A DNA stretch of 16,538 bases from Fimenecus sp052298855 (lineage in GTDB: Bacteria; Bacillota; Clostridia; Oscillospirales; Acutalibacteraceae), in contig DAVZXP010000013.1 of the NCBI GenBank assembly GCA_052298855.1, forward strand, positions 1-16,538, written 5' to 3'. Made by a program: the position numbers and the translations under genes. This document shows, in pieces, positions 6,708-14,827 of the stretch. The notes under the pieces were generated by a model. The model saw only the letters and a program-made list of their open reading frames with translations, was not told the origin of the DNA and did not search any database. The stretch's first letter is position 1, and each line of letters opens with the position of its first letter.

Positions 6708-8376
6708 CCTTGTTTGCACTTAAAAGCATCTGTTCCGCACTTTCAAGCATTGCGCTTGTGACCTCAAAGCCGCCCATAATGCGTGCAAGCTCGCCCTTTC
6801 GCTCATCAAAGGAAAGGGATTTCAGCTCTGTATAGGTCTGCCCGTCGTGCTCGGATTTTGAAATAAACAGGTGTTCGTCCGCATAGGCTGCTATCTGTGC
6901 AAGATGCGTTACGCAAATAACTTGATGAGAGTGTGATACCTGCTTTAATTTAACTGCAATTTTCTGCGCCGCACTGCCGCTTACACCTGTGTCGATTTCA
7001 TCAAAGACAAGGGTTGAAATGCCGTCTTTTTCGGAAAGAACGCTCTTAATCGCAAGCATAATTCTCGAAAGCTCGCCGCCCGAAGCGATTTTTGAAAGCG
7101 GCTTCAAATCCTCGCCGACATTTGCCGAAAGCAAAAACTCAACCTTGTCAATTCCGTTTTCGCAAAGCGGACAGTCTTTTATATCCACCGCAAACCTAAC
7201 CGACGGCATATCAAGGAAACGCAGCTCCTCGCAAACATTTTTTGAGAAAAGATTTCCTGCGAAAATTCTCGTCTTTGAAAGCTCCTTTGCATTTTCAAGA
7301 GCTTTTTCATATGCAGCATTTACCTCTGCTGTCAGTTTGCGTTTAATTTCATCCGAATTTTCGATTGAATTTCTCTCTTCAACCGCATTGTTATAGAAAT
7401 TTAATATATCCTCTTCTGTTTTGCCGTATTTCTTGGAAAGCTCATATAAAACATCAAGCCTTTCCTCGACAAGCTCAACAGAATTTTCATCAAAATCAAG
7501 GCTGTCAAGCAAATCCTTTATCTGCTCTCCTACCGCCGATAAATCATAAGCCTTTTCTTCAAGTGCCGATGAAAGCTCTGAAATATCCTTAGAAATATCG
7601 GAAACGGAATTTAATTTGTTCAAAGCACTAAAGCTCAAGGACACAGCTCCCTGTGCTTCGTCGTCGCCCTCAAGATACGCATAAGCGGTGCTCAAAACAC
7701 TTGAAAGCTTCTCGACATTTCTGAACATAGTTTGCTTTTCACGAAGCTCGTCCCATTCGCCGATTTTGACGTTTGCCGCCTCAATTTCGGCAATTTGATA
7801 ATCAAGCATATCCATTCTGCGAAGTTTTTGTTCTTCGTCTATATTGAGTGAGTCGAGTTGGTTTTTTAAATCTATATATTTTTTATAGCTTTCTGAAAAT
7901 GTATTAAAAGCATCTTCATTTTCAGCAATTCTGTCTATATAAGAACAATGATTTTCTTCATTTAACAAAGTTTGGTTGTCAGCCTGCCCATGAATATTAA
8001 CAAGCTGCTTTCCGAGTCTTTTAAGCATTGAAACCGTAACGGAAACGGAATTTACCTTACAAATATTCTTGCCATCCGGGGACATTTTTCTGACAACAAG
8101 TATCGCTCCGTCCTCCTCTTTAGGTATATCAAGCTCATTGAGAATGGAGTTTACCTCATCAGAAGCGTCGTAAAACAAAGCCGTAACCTCTGCAAAATCA
8201 CAACCTGTCCTGATAAGCTCTCTTGAGGTTCGCTCGCCGAGAACAGCGTTCAAGGAGTCAATGATAATTGACTTTCCTGCGCCCGTCTCGCCCGTCATAA
8301 CATTAAAGCCGTCCTTAAAATCAATGACAGCTTTTTTTATAACTGCTATGTTCTCAATTTTAAGATTTGAAAGCAT
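6697..8376 (-). CDS. recN: DNA repair protein RecN (SMC-like ATPase)
   Basis: A 559-aa SMC-family ATPase used in double-strand-break repair. The Walker A motif is GETGAGKS (29-36) near the N-terminus. The middle (about 150-370) is a Glu/Lys/Leu-rich coiled-coil region. The C-terminal half of the ATPase has signature SGGELSR (432-438), Walker B LVFDEIDTGVSG (456-467) and a VTHLAQIAA segment, all as in RecN. The length is normal. The start ATG is preceded by AGGAG with a 7-nt spacer, and that site overlaps the argR stop codon, so argR and recN form one unit as in many Firmicutes. The 3' end also carries the tyrS promoter -35 box. Confidence 0.97.
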   Translation of the reverse strand: MLSNLKIENIAVIKKAVIDFKDGFNVMTGETGAGKSIIIDSLNAVLGERTSRELIRTGCDFAEVTALFYDASDEVNSILNELDIPKEEDGAILVVRKMSPDGKNICKVNSVSVTVSMLKRLGKQLVNIHGQADNQTLLNEENHCSYIDRIAENEDAFNTFSESYKKYIDLKNQLDSLNIDEEQKLRRMDMLDYQIAEIEAANVKIGEWDELREKQTMFRNVEKLSSVLSTAYAYLEGDDEAQGAVSLSFSALNKLNSVSDISKDISELSSALEEKAYDLSAVGEQIKDLLDSLDFDENSVELVEERLDVLYELSKKYGKTEEDILNFYNNAVEERNSIENSDEIKRKLTAEVNAAYEKALENAKELSKTRIFAGNLFSKNVCEELRFLDMPSVRFAVDIKDCPLCENGIDKVEFLLSANVGEDLKPLSKIASGGELSRIMLAIKSVLSEKDGISTLVFDEIDTGVSGSAAQKIAVKLKQVSHSHQVICVTHLAQIAAYADEHLFISKSEHDGQTYTELKSLSFDERKGELARIMGGFEVTSAMLESAEQMLLSANKVDK

Positions 8377-8386
8377 TGTTTAACTC

Positions 8387-8830
8387 CTAACCTAAAAGCT
8401 CTTCTATCTTACTCTTGAAATACTCTGCAATCTCGGGAGTCTTGAGAAGCACAAAAAGTGTATCGTCGCCCGCAAGCGTTCCGACAACCTCTTTATAATT
8501 AAGTGCGTCAACCGTAGCCGCAGCGGCGTTTGCCGTGCCTGCAAAGCATTTTATGCAGCAGATATTTCCTGCACATTCAATTGAAATAACCGATTGAGAA
8601 AAAATCAAATGAAACTTATTAAAGTTGTGAGAGTGCTGCTCGCTCTTTGCATATTTTTGACCGTTTTTACCCTGAATCTTAATCAAACGGAGCTCGTTAA
8701 TATCTCTTGATACGGTAGCCTGAGTTACTGAAAAGCCGTTGCTGATAAGCATTGAAAGAAGCTCATCCTGAGTAGCAACCTCGTTTTCTTTTATAAGTTT
8801 TAATATCATTTCATGCCTTTTCTTTTTCAT
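8387..8830 (-). CDS. argR: Arginine repressor ArgR/AhrC
   Basis: A 147-aa transcription regulator of arginine metabolism. Residues 1-65 form the winged-helix DNA-binding domain, with recognition helix SVTQATVSRDI (34-44). The C-terminal oligomerisation and arginine-binding domain shows GTANAAAATVDAL (98-110) and GDDTLFVLLK (121-130), where the GDD region binds arginine in the hexamer. I prefer the ATG at 8828-8830 (protein starting MKKKRHEMIL). An in-frame ATG at 8837-8839 would add three residues, but it lies inside the outer arm of the 160-bp structured repeat and has the purine-rich GAAAGG only 2-3 nt upstream. With the 8830 start, that GAAAGG is 11 nt upstream, which is long but usable. 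argR is followed by recN. The adjacent repeat may influence its translation. Confidence 0.95.
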   Translation of the reverse strand: MKKKRHEMILKLIKENEVATQDELLSMLISNGFSVTQATVSRDINELRLIKIQGKNGQKYAKSEQHSHNFNKFHLIFSQSVISIECAGNICCIKCFAGTANAAAATVDALNYKEVVGTLAGDDTLFVLLKTPEIAEYFKSKIEELLG

Positions 8831-8990
8831 AATCACCATAGCCTTTCAGGCAACAAATAATTTATTAAACAATCACCGATTTTCCTGCGTTGCCTGAACA
8901 GGCGTGATGGTGATTTCAGCCATCTCAAAATTTTAACAAAGGCAAATTTTGAGGGCTATAGATAGTATAGTGTGATTTTTTACACTATAC
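8831..8990 (-). repeat. Dispersed copy of the 160-bp three-hairpin repeat (argR leader)
   Basis: This stretch is a diverged copy of the unit repeated in tandem at 16162-16538, in the same orientation. Hairpin A pairs AATCACCAT (8831-8839) with ATGGTGATT, and GCCTTTCAGGCAAC with GTTGCCTGAACAGGC. Hairpin B pairs CTCAAAATTT with AAATTTTGAG. Hairpin C pairs GTATAGTGT (8965-8973) with ACACTATAC (8982-8990). Differences from the tandem copies fall mainly in loops and linkers. In hairpin C the second pair is T-A here and A-T in the tandem copies, a compensatory change. One edge abuts the argR start codon; the other contains the last codons and stop of nadK. No ORF is seen in it. Confidence 0.92.
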
Positions 8991-9845
8991 CCTCCGTTGC
9001 GACAGCTTACTGTTCAATATGTCAATAAACGAATCGTTCTTTATTCTTATAAAGTCAGCATAGACCTTTGATTTTTTAATTATAAGCTTGCTTCCTGCCG
9101 GAATAACAATTGAGTCGTCTCCGTCACAGGAAATACAAATAACCTCTTTTTCACTTTCGGGAACTGTTACGCAGATTTCCGAATTTGAGTCAAAAACAAT
9201 AGAGCGTGCAAAAAGAGAATGTGTGCAAATCGGAGTAAGCAAAATGCTCTCAATTCTCGGGTCAACGACAGGTCCGCCTGCCGAAAGCGAATAAGCGGTT
9301 GAGCCTGTAGGCGTTGAAATTATTATACCGTCGGCATAATATTCGTTTATCCTGTTTCCGTCACAAGCAACATTAAGCTTAACCATTTTTATCGGCTCGC
9401 CTCTTGCGATTGCAATATCGTTTACGCAAAAATCCTCACGGACTATTGAATTTCCGTCCTTATCGAAAACAGACACCTCAAGCAGCATTCTGTTGTCGGT
9501 AACATAATTTCCGCTGATAAGATTTTTAATAAGCGGTATTTCGTTCTTTTCAAGACCTGCCATAAAAGCAAGATTACCTGCATTTACACCCAAAATCGGC
9601 TTGTTGTATTTACAAGCTTTTTTTGCGGCATGGATAATTGAACCGTCTCCGCCGACAGCAATTACAATGTCGCAGGTGCGGAGAAGCTCATCCGAGCTCA
9701 TAAATTGGCAATCGAAGCCGATTTGCCCCTCAAGGTTATCCTCAAAAAAGTATTCGGCTCCGTTTTCCGAAAGGAAATCACAGACATTCTTGGTAACCTC
9801 GTAGGCATGCTTTCTTGTTAAATTAGGAATAATAGCAATTCTCAT
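8985..9845 (-). CDS. nadK: NAD kinase
   Basis: A 286-aa enzyme that phosphorylates NAD to NADP, cytosolic. The catalytic GGDG motif is at 65-68 (IAVGGDGSIIHAAK). The second conserved region reads NEYYADGIIISTPTGSTAYS, holding the Asp/Thr/Gly residues that bind NAD. Start chosen at ATG 9843-9845 (MRIAIIPN), the normal N-terminus of the family. A longer frame opens at 9902 but would only add 19 poorly conserved residues overlapping tlyA. GGGAG lies 7 nt before this ATG, across the tlyA stop. Its last codon (Val) and TAG stop fall inside hairpin C of the 160-bp repeat, so the repeat now supplies the 3' end of the gene. Confidence 0.95.
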   Translation of the reverse strand: MRIAIIPNLTRKHAYEVTKNVCDFLSENGAEYFFEDNLEGQIGFDCQFMSSDELLRTCDIVIAVGGDGSIIHAAKKACKYNKPILGVNAGNLAFMAGLEKNEIPLIKNLISGNYVTDNRMLLEVSVFDKDGNSIVREDFCVNDIAIARGEPIKMVKLNVACDGNRINEYYADGIIISTPTGSTAYSLSAGGPVVDPRIESILLTPICTHSLFARSIVFDSNSEICVTVPESEKEVICISCDGDDSIVIPAGSKLIIKKSKVYADFIRIKNDSFIDILNSKLSQRRV

Positions 9846-9846
9846 C

Positions 9847-10659
9847 TTATTCTCCCGAGTTGAGCGTGTTGTGTGAAGCGTCAACAATCGCATCAATGTC
9901 AAAGCTGTTAAACTGTGGCTCGTTTTCTTTTTTCAAATACATAAGGTATTCTATATTACCCTCCGGTCCTTTAACGGGCGAAAAGTCAAGCCCGAGTACC
10001 GAAAAGCCTGTTTCATACGCAAAATTCAATATATCCTTTACGACCTCTTTATGAGTTGAAAGGTCTCTGACTACACCCTTTTTACCGACCTTTTCACGGC
10101 CTGCCTCAAACTGAGGCTTAATAAGACAAACGCTGCAAGAACCGTCGTTAAGTAACGGTAAAAGTACAGGAAGTATCTTTTTAAGCGATATAAACGACAC
10201 GTCACAGCTTGCAAAATCAAGCTTTTCGCCAATATCGTCAATTGTCAAATATCTGAAATTTGTACGCTCCATATTGACAACACGTTCATCCGTGCGAAGC
10301 TTCCACGCAAGCTGACCGTAGCCGACATCAACGGAATAAACCTTTACAGCATTGTTTTGAAGCATACAGTCGGTAAAGCCGCCCGTCGAAGCGCCGATAT
10401 CCATACAAACAAGTCCGTCAAGAGAAATGTCGAAGGCTTTCATCGCCTTATCAAGTTTTAATCCGCCACGGCTGACAAACGGCAGTTTTTCTCCCCTGAC
10501 CTCGATTTTATCTGTGTCCTTGAGAGCATAGCCTGCTTTTGTTATCTTTTGACCGTTGACATACACCTGTCCCGCCATAATCAATGCGCCTGCTTTTGCC
10601 CGTGAATCGGTAAAATTCTGTTCAAAAAGCGCAACATCAAGTCTTTTATTCTGTGCCAT
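9847..10659 (-). CDS. tlyA: TlyA family 2'-O-rRNA methyltransferase / hemolysin A
   Basis: A 270-aa protein with an N-terminal S4 RNA-binding domain (about 5-62, RLDVALFEQNF, QVYVNGQKITKAG) and a C-terminal FtsJ-like Rossmann methyltransferase. The SAM-binding loop reads CMDIGASTGGFTDCML (85-100), followed by the acidic VDVGYGQLAW (110-119). TlyA proteins methylate rRNA; the older name reflects a hemolytic phenotype. Start chosen at ATG 10657-10659 (MAQNKRLDVAL), with GGAG about 5 nt upstream inside the end of dxs; a longer frame to 10674 would overlap dxs. It lies between dxs and nadK, a common clostridial order. Confidence 0.93.
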   Translation of the reverse strand: MAQNKRLDVALFEQNFTDSRAKAGALIMAGQVYVNGQKITKAGYALKDTDKIEVRGEKLPFVSRGGLKLDKAMKAFDISLDGLVCMDIGASTGGFTDCMLQNNAVKVYSVDVGYGQLAWKLRTDERVVNMERTNFRYLTIDDIGEKLDFASCDVSFISLKKILPVLLPLLNDGSCSVCLIKPQFEAGREKVGKKGVVRDLSTHKEVVKDILNFAYETGFSVLGLDFSPVKGPEGNIEYLMYLKKENEPQFNSFDIDAIVDASHNTLNSGE

Positions 10660-10661
10660 AA

Positions 10662-12509
10662 TTACTCCGTACAAATATTATATATACCGTCCGTATCAAG
10701 ACAGTATTTTTTATAAAGCTCCGACACGGGAGCGTGTTCAACAAAGCTGTCGGTTATTGCCGTTGCTTTGTAAGCTCCGCTAAAGTCTCTCTCTTCAAGC
10801 ATACAACCAAAGGTTTCGGCAATACCGCCGTTTTTCGTGCCTTCCTCAAAGAAATATACGTTTTTACAGTTAAGCGCTATTTTCACAGCCTCCCCGTCAA
10901 TAGGCTTAATTCTGTTAAGCTTTATAACAAAGAAGCTCTTACCCTCGCAATTTAATCTGTCGCAAGCCAAACAAGCATGTGAGCTGATTTTTCCGTAAGT
11001 GACAATACAGTTTTGTGCTTTATCGCTTGAATAAATACTGTAATTTTTATCAATAAGAGTATAGTTTTCCTCACTGATTGCCTTTTCCTGTCCTCTCGGA
11101 TAGCGGATAACAACAACGCCCTCTGTATGATATATGGCGTTGATAAACGAATTTTTCAATTCGTCATAATTGCTCGGCGAAAACACAGTAATATTCGGTA
11201 CTGAATTGAGCAAGGAAGCGTCAAGGATACCCTGATGCGATATTCCGTCCTCTCCGACAAAGCCTGCTCTGTCAACGGCAATTATCATATGTAGATTTTG
11301 CATTGTTCCGTCGTGTACAAGTTGATCAAAGCAACGCTGTAAAAACGAAGAGTAAACAGCAAACACGGGAACCATACCGCCCTTGGCAAGTCCTGCGCAA
11401 AAGGTAACTGCGTGCTCCTCGGCAATTCCGACGTCGAAAAATCTTTTCGGATATTCCTTTTTGAAGGGCTCAAGTCCCGTACCGAGACTCATTGCCGCCG
11501 TAACCGTGCAAATTCGCTTGTCCTTTGAAGCGAGGGCGCACATAAGCTCGCCGAATTCCGAAGAAAAGTTCTTACCCGAATATATAGGCTCACCCGTATT
11601 TATGTTGAATTTTGATACGCCGTGAAATTCACTCGGGTTTTCCTCGGCAAAATCGTAGCCCTTACCCTTTGTTGTGGATATGTGCAAAAGAACAGGAACA
11701 TCTTTGACCATCTTTGCGGTTTCAAGAGCCTCACAAAGCTGGTCTATGTTATGACCGTCGATAGGTCCCATATATCTAAAGCCGAAATCCTCAAAAAAGG
11801 TGCTTTTGTAAATATAGTTCTTAATTCTTGTTTTTAATGCGTAAATTCGTGCCGAAAGCTTTTTACCGATTAACGGAATTTTGTTGATTGCGGTTTCGGT
11901 ATGAGCTTTAAGCTTGTAGTATCTCGGAGTTGAACGAATTACCGCAAGATACCGTGCGACAGAGCCAACATTTTTAGATATTGACATCTCATTATCATTC
12001 AAAATAACAATAAGGTTTTTGCCTGTTCGCCCTGCGTTATTGAGTGCTTCGTAAGCGAGTCCGCCCGTAAGTGCTCCGTCGCCTATAACCGCTATCGTAG
12101 AGTGCTTGTCATTGTTAATACTGTTGGCGGTTGCAACTCCGAGTGCCTGTGAAATCGACACGCTCGAGTGACCGCTGAAAAATATATCGTGTTCGCTCTC
12201 GTTGGGATTTGAAAAGCCCGATAATCCATCCTGCGTGCGCAAGGTGGAAAATTCCGAGTATCTGCCCGTCAAGAGCTTATGCGTGTAGCATTGATGACCT
12301 ACGTCCCAAATAATCTTATCCTTAGGCGAATTAAACACCCTGTGCAAAGCGATTGTAAGCTCAACAACACCGAGGTTTGACGCAAGATGACCGCCGTTTT
12401 CGGAAACGGTGTCAATGAGCACCTCACGGCATTCCTCTGCAAGCTTCGGCAAATCGCCTTTATCAAGTTTTTTAACATCGGCAGGCGATGTAATGTTCTC
12501 CAAATACAT
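10662..12509 (-). CDS. dxs: 1-deoxy-D-xylulose-5-phosphate synthase
   Basis: A 615-aa thiamine-diphosphate enzyme that condenses pyruvate and glyceraldehyde-3-phosphate to DXP, first step of the MEP isoprenoid pathway. The TPP-binding motif runs from GDGALTGG (143-150) to NDN (171-173). Near the N-terminus HLASNLGVVELT and WDVGHQCYTHKLLTG are typical. The central pyrimidine domain shows IAEEHAVTFCAGLA and the conserved DRAGFVGEDG-SHQG segment. Full length, slightly shorter than the usual 620-640 aa. GAGG lies upstream of the ATG at 12509 in the 19-nt gap after ispA. Its product feeds the prenyl synthase encoded just upstream. Confidence 0.97.
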   Translation of the reverse strand: MYLENITSPADVKKLDKGDLPKLAEECREVLIDTVSENGGHLASNLGVVELTIALHRVFNSPKDKIIWDVGHQCYTHKLLTGRYSEFSTLRTQDGLSGFSNPNESEHDIFFSGHSSVSISQALGVATANSINNDKHSTIAVIGDGALTGGLAYEALNNAGRTGKNLIVILNDNEMSISKNVGSVARYLAVIRSTPRYYKLKAHTETAINKIPLIGKKLSARIYALKTRIKNYIYKSTFFEDFGFRYMGPIDGHNIDQLCEALETAKMVKDVPVLLHISTTKGKGYDFAEENPSEFHGVSKFNINTGEPIYSGKNFSSEFGELMCALASKDKRICTVTAAMSLGTGLEPFKKEYPKRFFDVGIAEEHAVTFCAGLAKGGMVPVFAVYSSFLQRCFDQLVHDGTMQNLHMIIAVDRAGFVGEDGISHQGILDASLLNSVPNITVFSPSNYDELKNSFINAIYHTEGVVVIRYPRGQEKAISEENYTLIDKNYSIYSSDKAQNCIVTYGKISSHACLACDRLNCEGKSFFVIKLNRIKPIDGEAVKIALNCKNVYFFEEGTKNGGIAETFGCMLEERDFSGAYKATAITDSFVEHAPVSELYKKYCLDTDGIYNICTE

Positions 12510-12528
12510 AATAAAACCTCAGACAGAA

Positions 12529-13416
12529 TTATTTTTTTCTGTCAGCAAGACTGATTGCAAAATTTCTCAAAAACTCGGATTTGCCGTTATCAAACACGTC
12601 GAGAGCCTCCAAAGCCTCATTTGTAAGCTGCTCAACGGTTTGCTTCGACTTTTCAATTCCGAGCAATGAAACATAAGTTGTTTTTTCGTTTTTCTCGTCA
12701 CTTCCGACAGGCTTTCCGAGTGTTTCGGTATCGCTTGTAACATCAAGAATATCGTCAACAATTTGGAATGCGAATCCGATACACTCTGCGTACCTTTCCG
12801 CCGCTTTAAGCCTTGTTTTGTCCGTAGCGTTAGCCGCATAGCAGCCCAAAAGCACAGCCGACTTTATAAGCGCACCCGTTTTAAGTGCGTCAATGGTTTT
12901 GATTTTATCATAATCGGGCGTTGTTTTTTCAGCCTGTAAATCAAGCACCTGACCGCCGACCATACCTGCAATACCCGCAAGCGAAGCAAGCGTGCGAGCA
13001 GCAAGAATTTTATTCTCGGGCAAAACATTATTGCCGTCAAGCAAAGCTGTTTCAAATGCAAGCGTCAAAAGTCCGTCACCCGCAAGAAGTGCATATTCCT
13101 CGCCGTAAGCCTTATGACAAGAGGGCTTGCCTCGTCTGAAATCGTCATTATCCATACAGGGCAAATCATCATGAATAAGCGAATACGTGTGTATCATTTC
13201 AACCGCACACGCAAAATTCATAGCGTCCTCAATGCTTCCGCCGCAGAGCTTGCAAAACTCAAGTGTAAGAATAGGTCTTATACGCTTTCCGCCGTTAGAC
13301 AGCGAATAGTTCATAGCCTCTCTGACATAATCCTGACCGTCTTTAACGCTATAAAGACGTTTTGAAAGCTCCTTTTCAATGAGCTCTGCGTATTCATTTA
13401 CGGTATAATTACTCAT
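12529..13416 (-). CDS. ispA: Polyprenyl synthetase, farnesyl/geranyl diphosphate synthase
   Basis: A 295-aa short-chain trans-prenyltransferase that builds FPP/GPP from IPP and DMAPP. The first Asp-rich motif is in IHDDLPCMDNDDFRRG (81-96) and the second is IVDDILDVTSD. GGKRIRP (42-48) is the diphosphate-binding segment. Start chosen at ATG 13414-13416 (MSNYTVNEYAEL), which gives the family length, has GGAGAG upstream and overlaps xseB by 8 nt; a longer frame from 13518 lies across xseB and lacks homologous sequence. xseB-ispA-dxs order is common in bacteria. Product chain length is inferred from the class, not proven. Confidence 0.95.
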   Translation of the reverse strand: MSNYTVNEYAELIEKELSKRLYSVKDGQDYVREAMNYSLSNGGKRIRPILTLEFCKLCGGSIEDAMNFACAVEMIHTYSLIHDDLPCMDNDDFRRGKPSCHKAYGEEYALLAGDGLLTLAFETALLDGNNVLPENKILAARTLASLAGIAGMVGGQVLDLQAEKTTPDYDKIKTIDALKTGALIKSAVLLGCYAANATDKTRLKAAERYAECIGFAFQIVDDILDVTSDTETLGKPVGSDEKNEKTTYVSLLGIEKSKQTVEQLTNEALEALDVFDNGKSEFLRNFAISLADRKK

Positions 13417-13618
13417 TATTATCACTCTCCGAATTCTCGGTAATAAGCTGTGTGAACTTCTGCTCTGCGGCATTAAGCTTTGAATTACAGAAATTTGCAA
13501 GCTTCGTACCCTCCTCAAAAAGTTTCATAGACTCTTCAAGCGGAACACTGCCGTTTTCCAGCTTTTCAACTATCTCCTCAAGGCGTTTATACGCCTGCTC
13601 ATAAGTTAATTCCTTCAT
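13409..13618 (-). CDS. xseB: Exodeoxyribonuclease VII small subunit
   Basis: A 69-aa helical protein, normal size for XseB. The family pattern is clear: YEQAYKRLEEIVEKLENGSV (5-24), LEESMKLFEEGTKLANFCNS (27-46), then LNAAEQKFTQL. It assembles in multiple copies on XseA to form exonuclease VII. The start overlaps the xseA stop in an ATGA junction, so the two subunits are translationally coupled. Its 3' end overlaps ispA by 8 nt. Confidence 0.95.
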   Translation of the reverse strand: MKELTYEQAYKRLEEIVEKLENGSVPLEESMKLFEEGTKLANFCNSKLNAAEQKFTQLITENSESDNNE

Positions 13619-14823
13619 TTTAACTCCTTTATTTCACAAACGGCACTTCCGTTGTAAAAATCAATGTTCAAGTTGTCGCCAACCGTCAAATCATCGGATG
13701 AATTCACGATTTTTCCGTTAGAATACGCCACGCTGTATCCTCTTGCAAGCACATTTAACGGACTTAAAGCGTTAAGCTTTACAACGGTGCTTGAAAAATC
13801 GTGCCTATATTTCTGAATTTCACTTTTTGCAAATGAATTGAGCTTCGTTTCCGTGCCGTCTAACATCATACGCTTAATATTTATTGTGTTAAACGGGTCT
13901 TTAAGACAATTATTGTTCTTAACGGCGTTTAACGACTCCCTGCTTTCGGAAATCATACTGCGTACAATGCTCATTATTTCATAGCTCATAGAATTAAGCT
14001 GCTTTTTAAGCTCTGCCATATCGGGAACTGCCATTTCCGCAGCCGCAGACGGAGTTTCTGCACGTCTGTCAGCGACAAAATCGGAAATCGTAAAATCTGT
14101 TTCGTGCCCAACCGCAGAAATAATCGGAACCTTGCAATCATAAATTGCACGGGCAAGCTTTTCGCTGTTAAAGCTCCACAAATCCTCAATCGAGCCGCCG
14201 CCTCTGCCGATAATCACAACATCAACGGAACCCGTGTTACTGAAGTAATTTACCGCCTTAACAAGCTGATTTTCCGAGTTTTCGCCTTGAACGGACACAG
14301 GATATAAAATCGCCTCGGCACACGGGAAACGCCTTGAAAGTATATTTTTAATATCTTGAACCGCCGCACCTGTCGGAGAGGTAATAATTCCGACTTTTTC
14401 AGGGAATGGCGGCAAGCTCTTTTTGTGAGAAGCGTCAAATAAGCCCTCCTCGGCAAGCTTGCGCTTTAACTGTTCAAATTGAAGCGACAAAGCACCGATT
14501 CCGTCAGGTTGCATATCGTCAACGTAGATTTGATAAGCTCCTGCCGCCTCAAAAAGCGACACTCTACCTCTTACAATAACGCTCATTCCGTCCTCGGGCA
14601 TAAAGCGAAGCCTTTGAGCATTTGACTTGAACATAACAGCTTTTATTGCGCTGTTATTGTCCTTTAGCGTAAAATACATATGCCCTGTTCTGTAATGGTT
14701 ATTGAAATTTGAAATCTCTCCGACCATAAAAACACAGTTCAAGGAGTAATCGCCGTCAAGAAGCCGTTTGACATAATTATTAAGTTGTGTAACCGTCAAA
14801 ACGGTAGGACGTGCATCGATCAT
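13615..14823 (-). CDS. xseA: Exodeoxyribonuclease VII large subunit
   Basis: A 402-aa catalytic subunit of exonuclease VII, which degrades single-stranded DNA from both ends. Residues 1-103 form the OB-fold nucleic-acid-binding domain (VGEISNF, HMYFTLKD, VIVRGRVSLFEAAGAYQIYV). The catalytic core shows VGIITSPTGAAVQDI (144-158), GRGGGSIEDLWSFN (206-219), SAVGHETDFTISDFVADRRA (236-255) and TPSAAAE. A helical region (about 270-360) mediates XseB binding. The C-terminal ARGYSVAY element is conserved in the family. Length is slightly below the common 400-450 aa range. The start at 14823 is 4 nt past the upstream stop, with AGG about 8 nt upstream. Confidence 0.96.
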   Translation of the reverse strand: MIDARPTVLTVTQLNNYVKRLLDGDYSLNCVFMVGEISNFNNHYRTGHMYFTLKDNNSAIKAVMFKSNAQRLRFMPEDGMSVIVRGRVSLFEAAGAYQIYVDDMQPDGIGALSLQFEQLKRKLAEEGLFDASHKKSLPPFPEKVGIITSPTGAAVQDIKNILSRRFPCAEAILYPVSVQGENSENQLVKAVNYFSNTGSVDVVIIGRGGGSIEDLWSFNSEKLARAIYDCKVPIISAVGHETDFTISDFVADRRAETPSAAAEMAVPDMAELKKQLNSMSYEIMSIVRSMISESRESLNAVKNNNCLKDPFNTINIKRMMLDGTETKLNSFAKSEIQKYRHDFSSTVVKLNALSPLNVLARGYSVAYSNGKIVNSSDDLTVGDNLNIDFYNGSAVCEIKELK

Positions 14824-14827
14824 AGCC

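Noticed and set aside
6989..7396. Plus-strand open frame opposite recN
   Set aside because: Antisense to the conserved RecN ATPase core, Ser/Phe-rich composition typical of a shadow frame.
8831..8990. Classical MITE or insertion-sequence end
   Set aside because: The unit has several internal hairpins but no terminal inverted repeats spanning it and no clear target-site duplication in the two loci; mobility remains possible but unproven.
8965..8990. Intrinsic terminator after nadK
   Set aside because: Hairpin C is AT-rich, 9 bp long, and is not followed by a U-tract on the minus strand.
9846..9902. Longer NAD kinase N-terminus starting at 9902
   Set aside because: It would overlap tlyA by about 56 nt, adds residues unlike the family and lacks a better ribosome-binding site than the ATG at 9845.
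13417..13518. Longer prenyl synthase start at 13518
   Set aside because: The extra residues lie over xseB in another frame; ATG at 13416 has a good ribosome-binding site and the family N-terminus.
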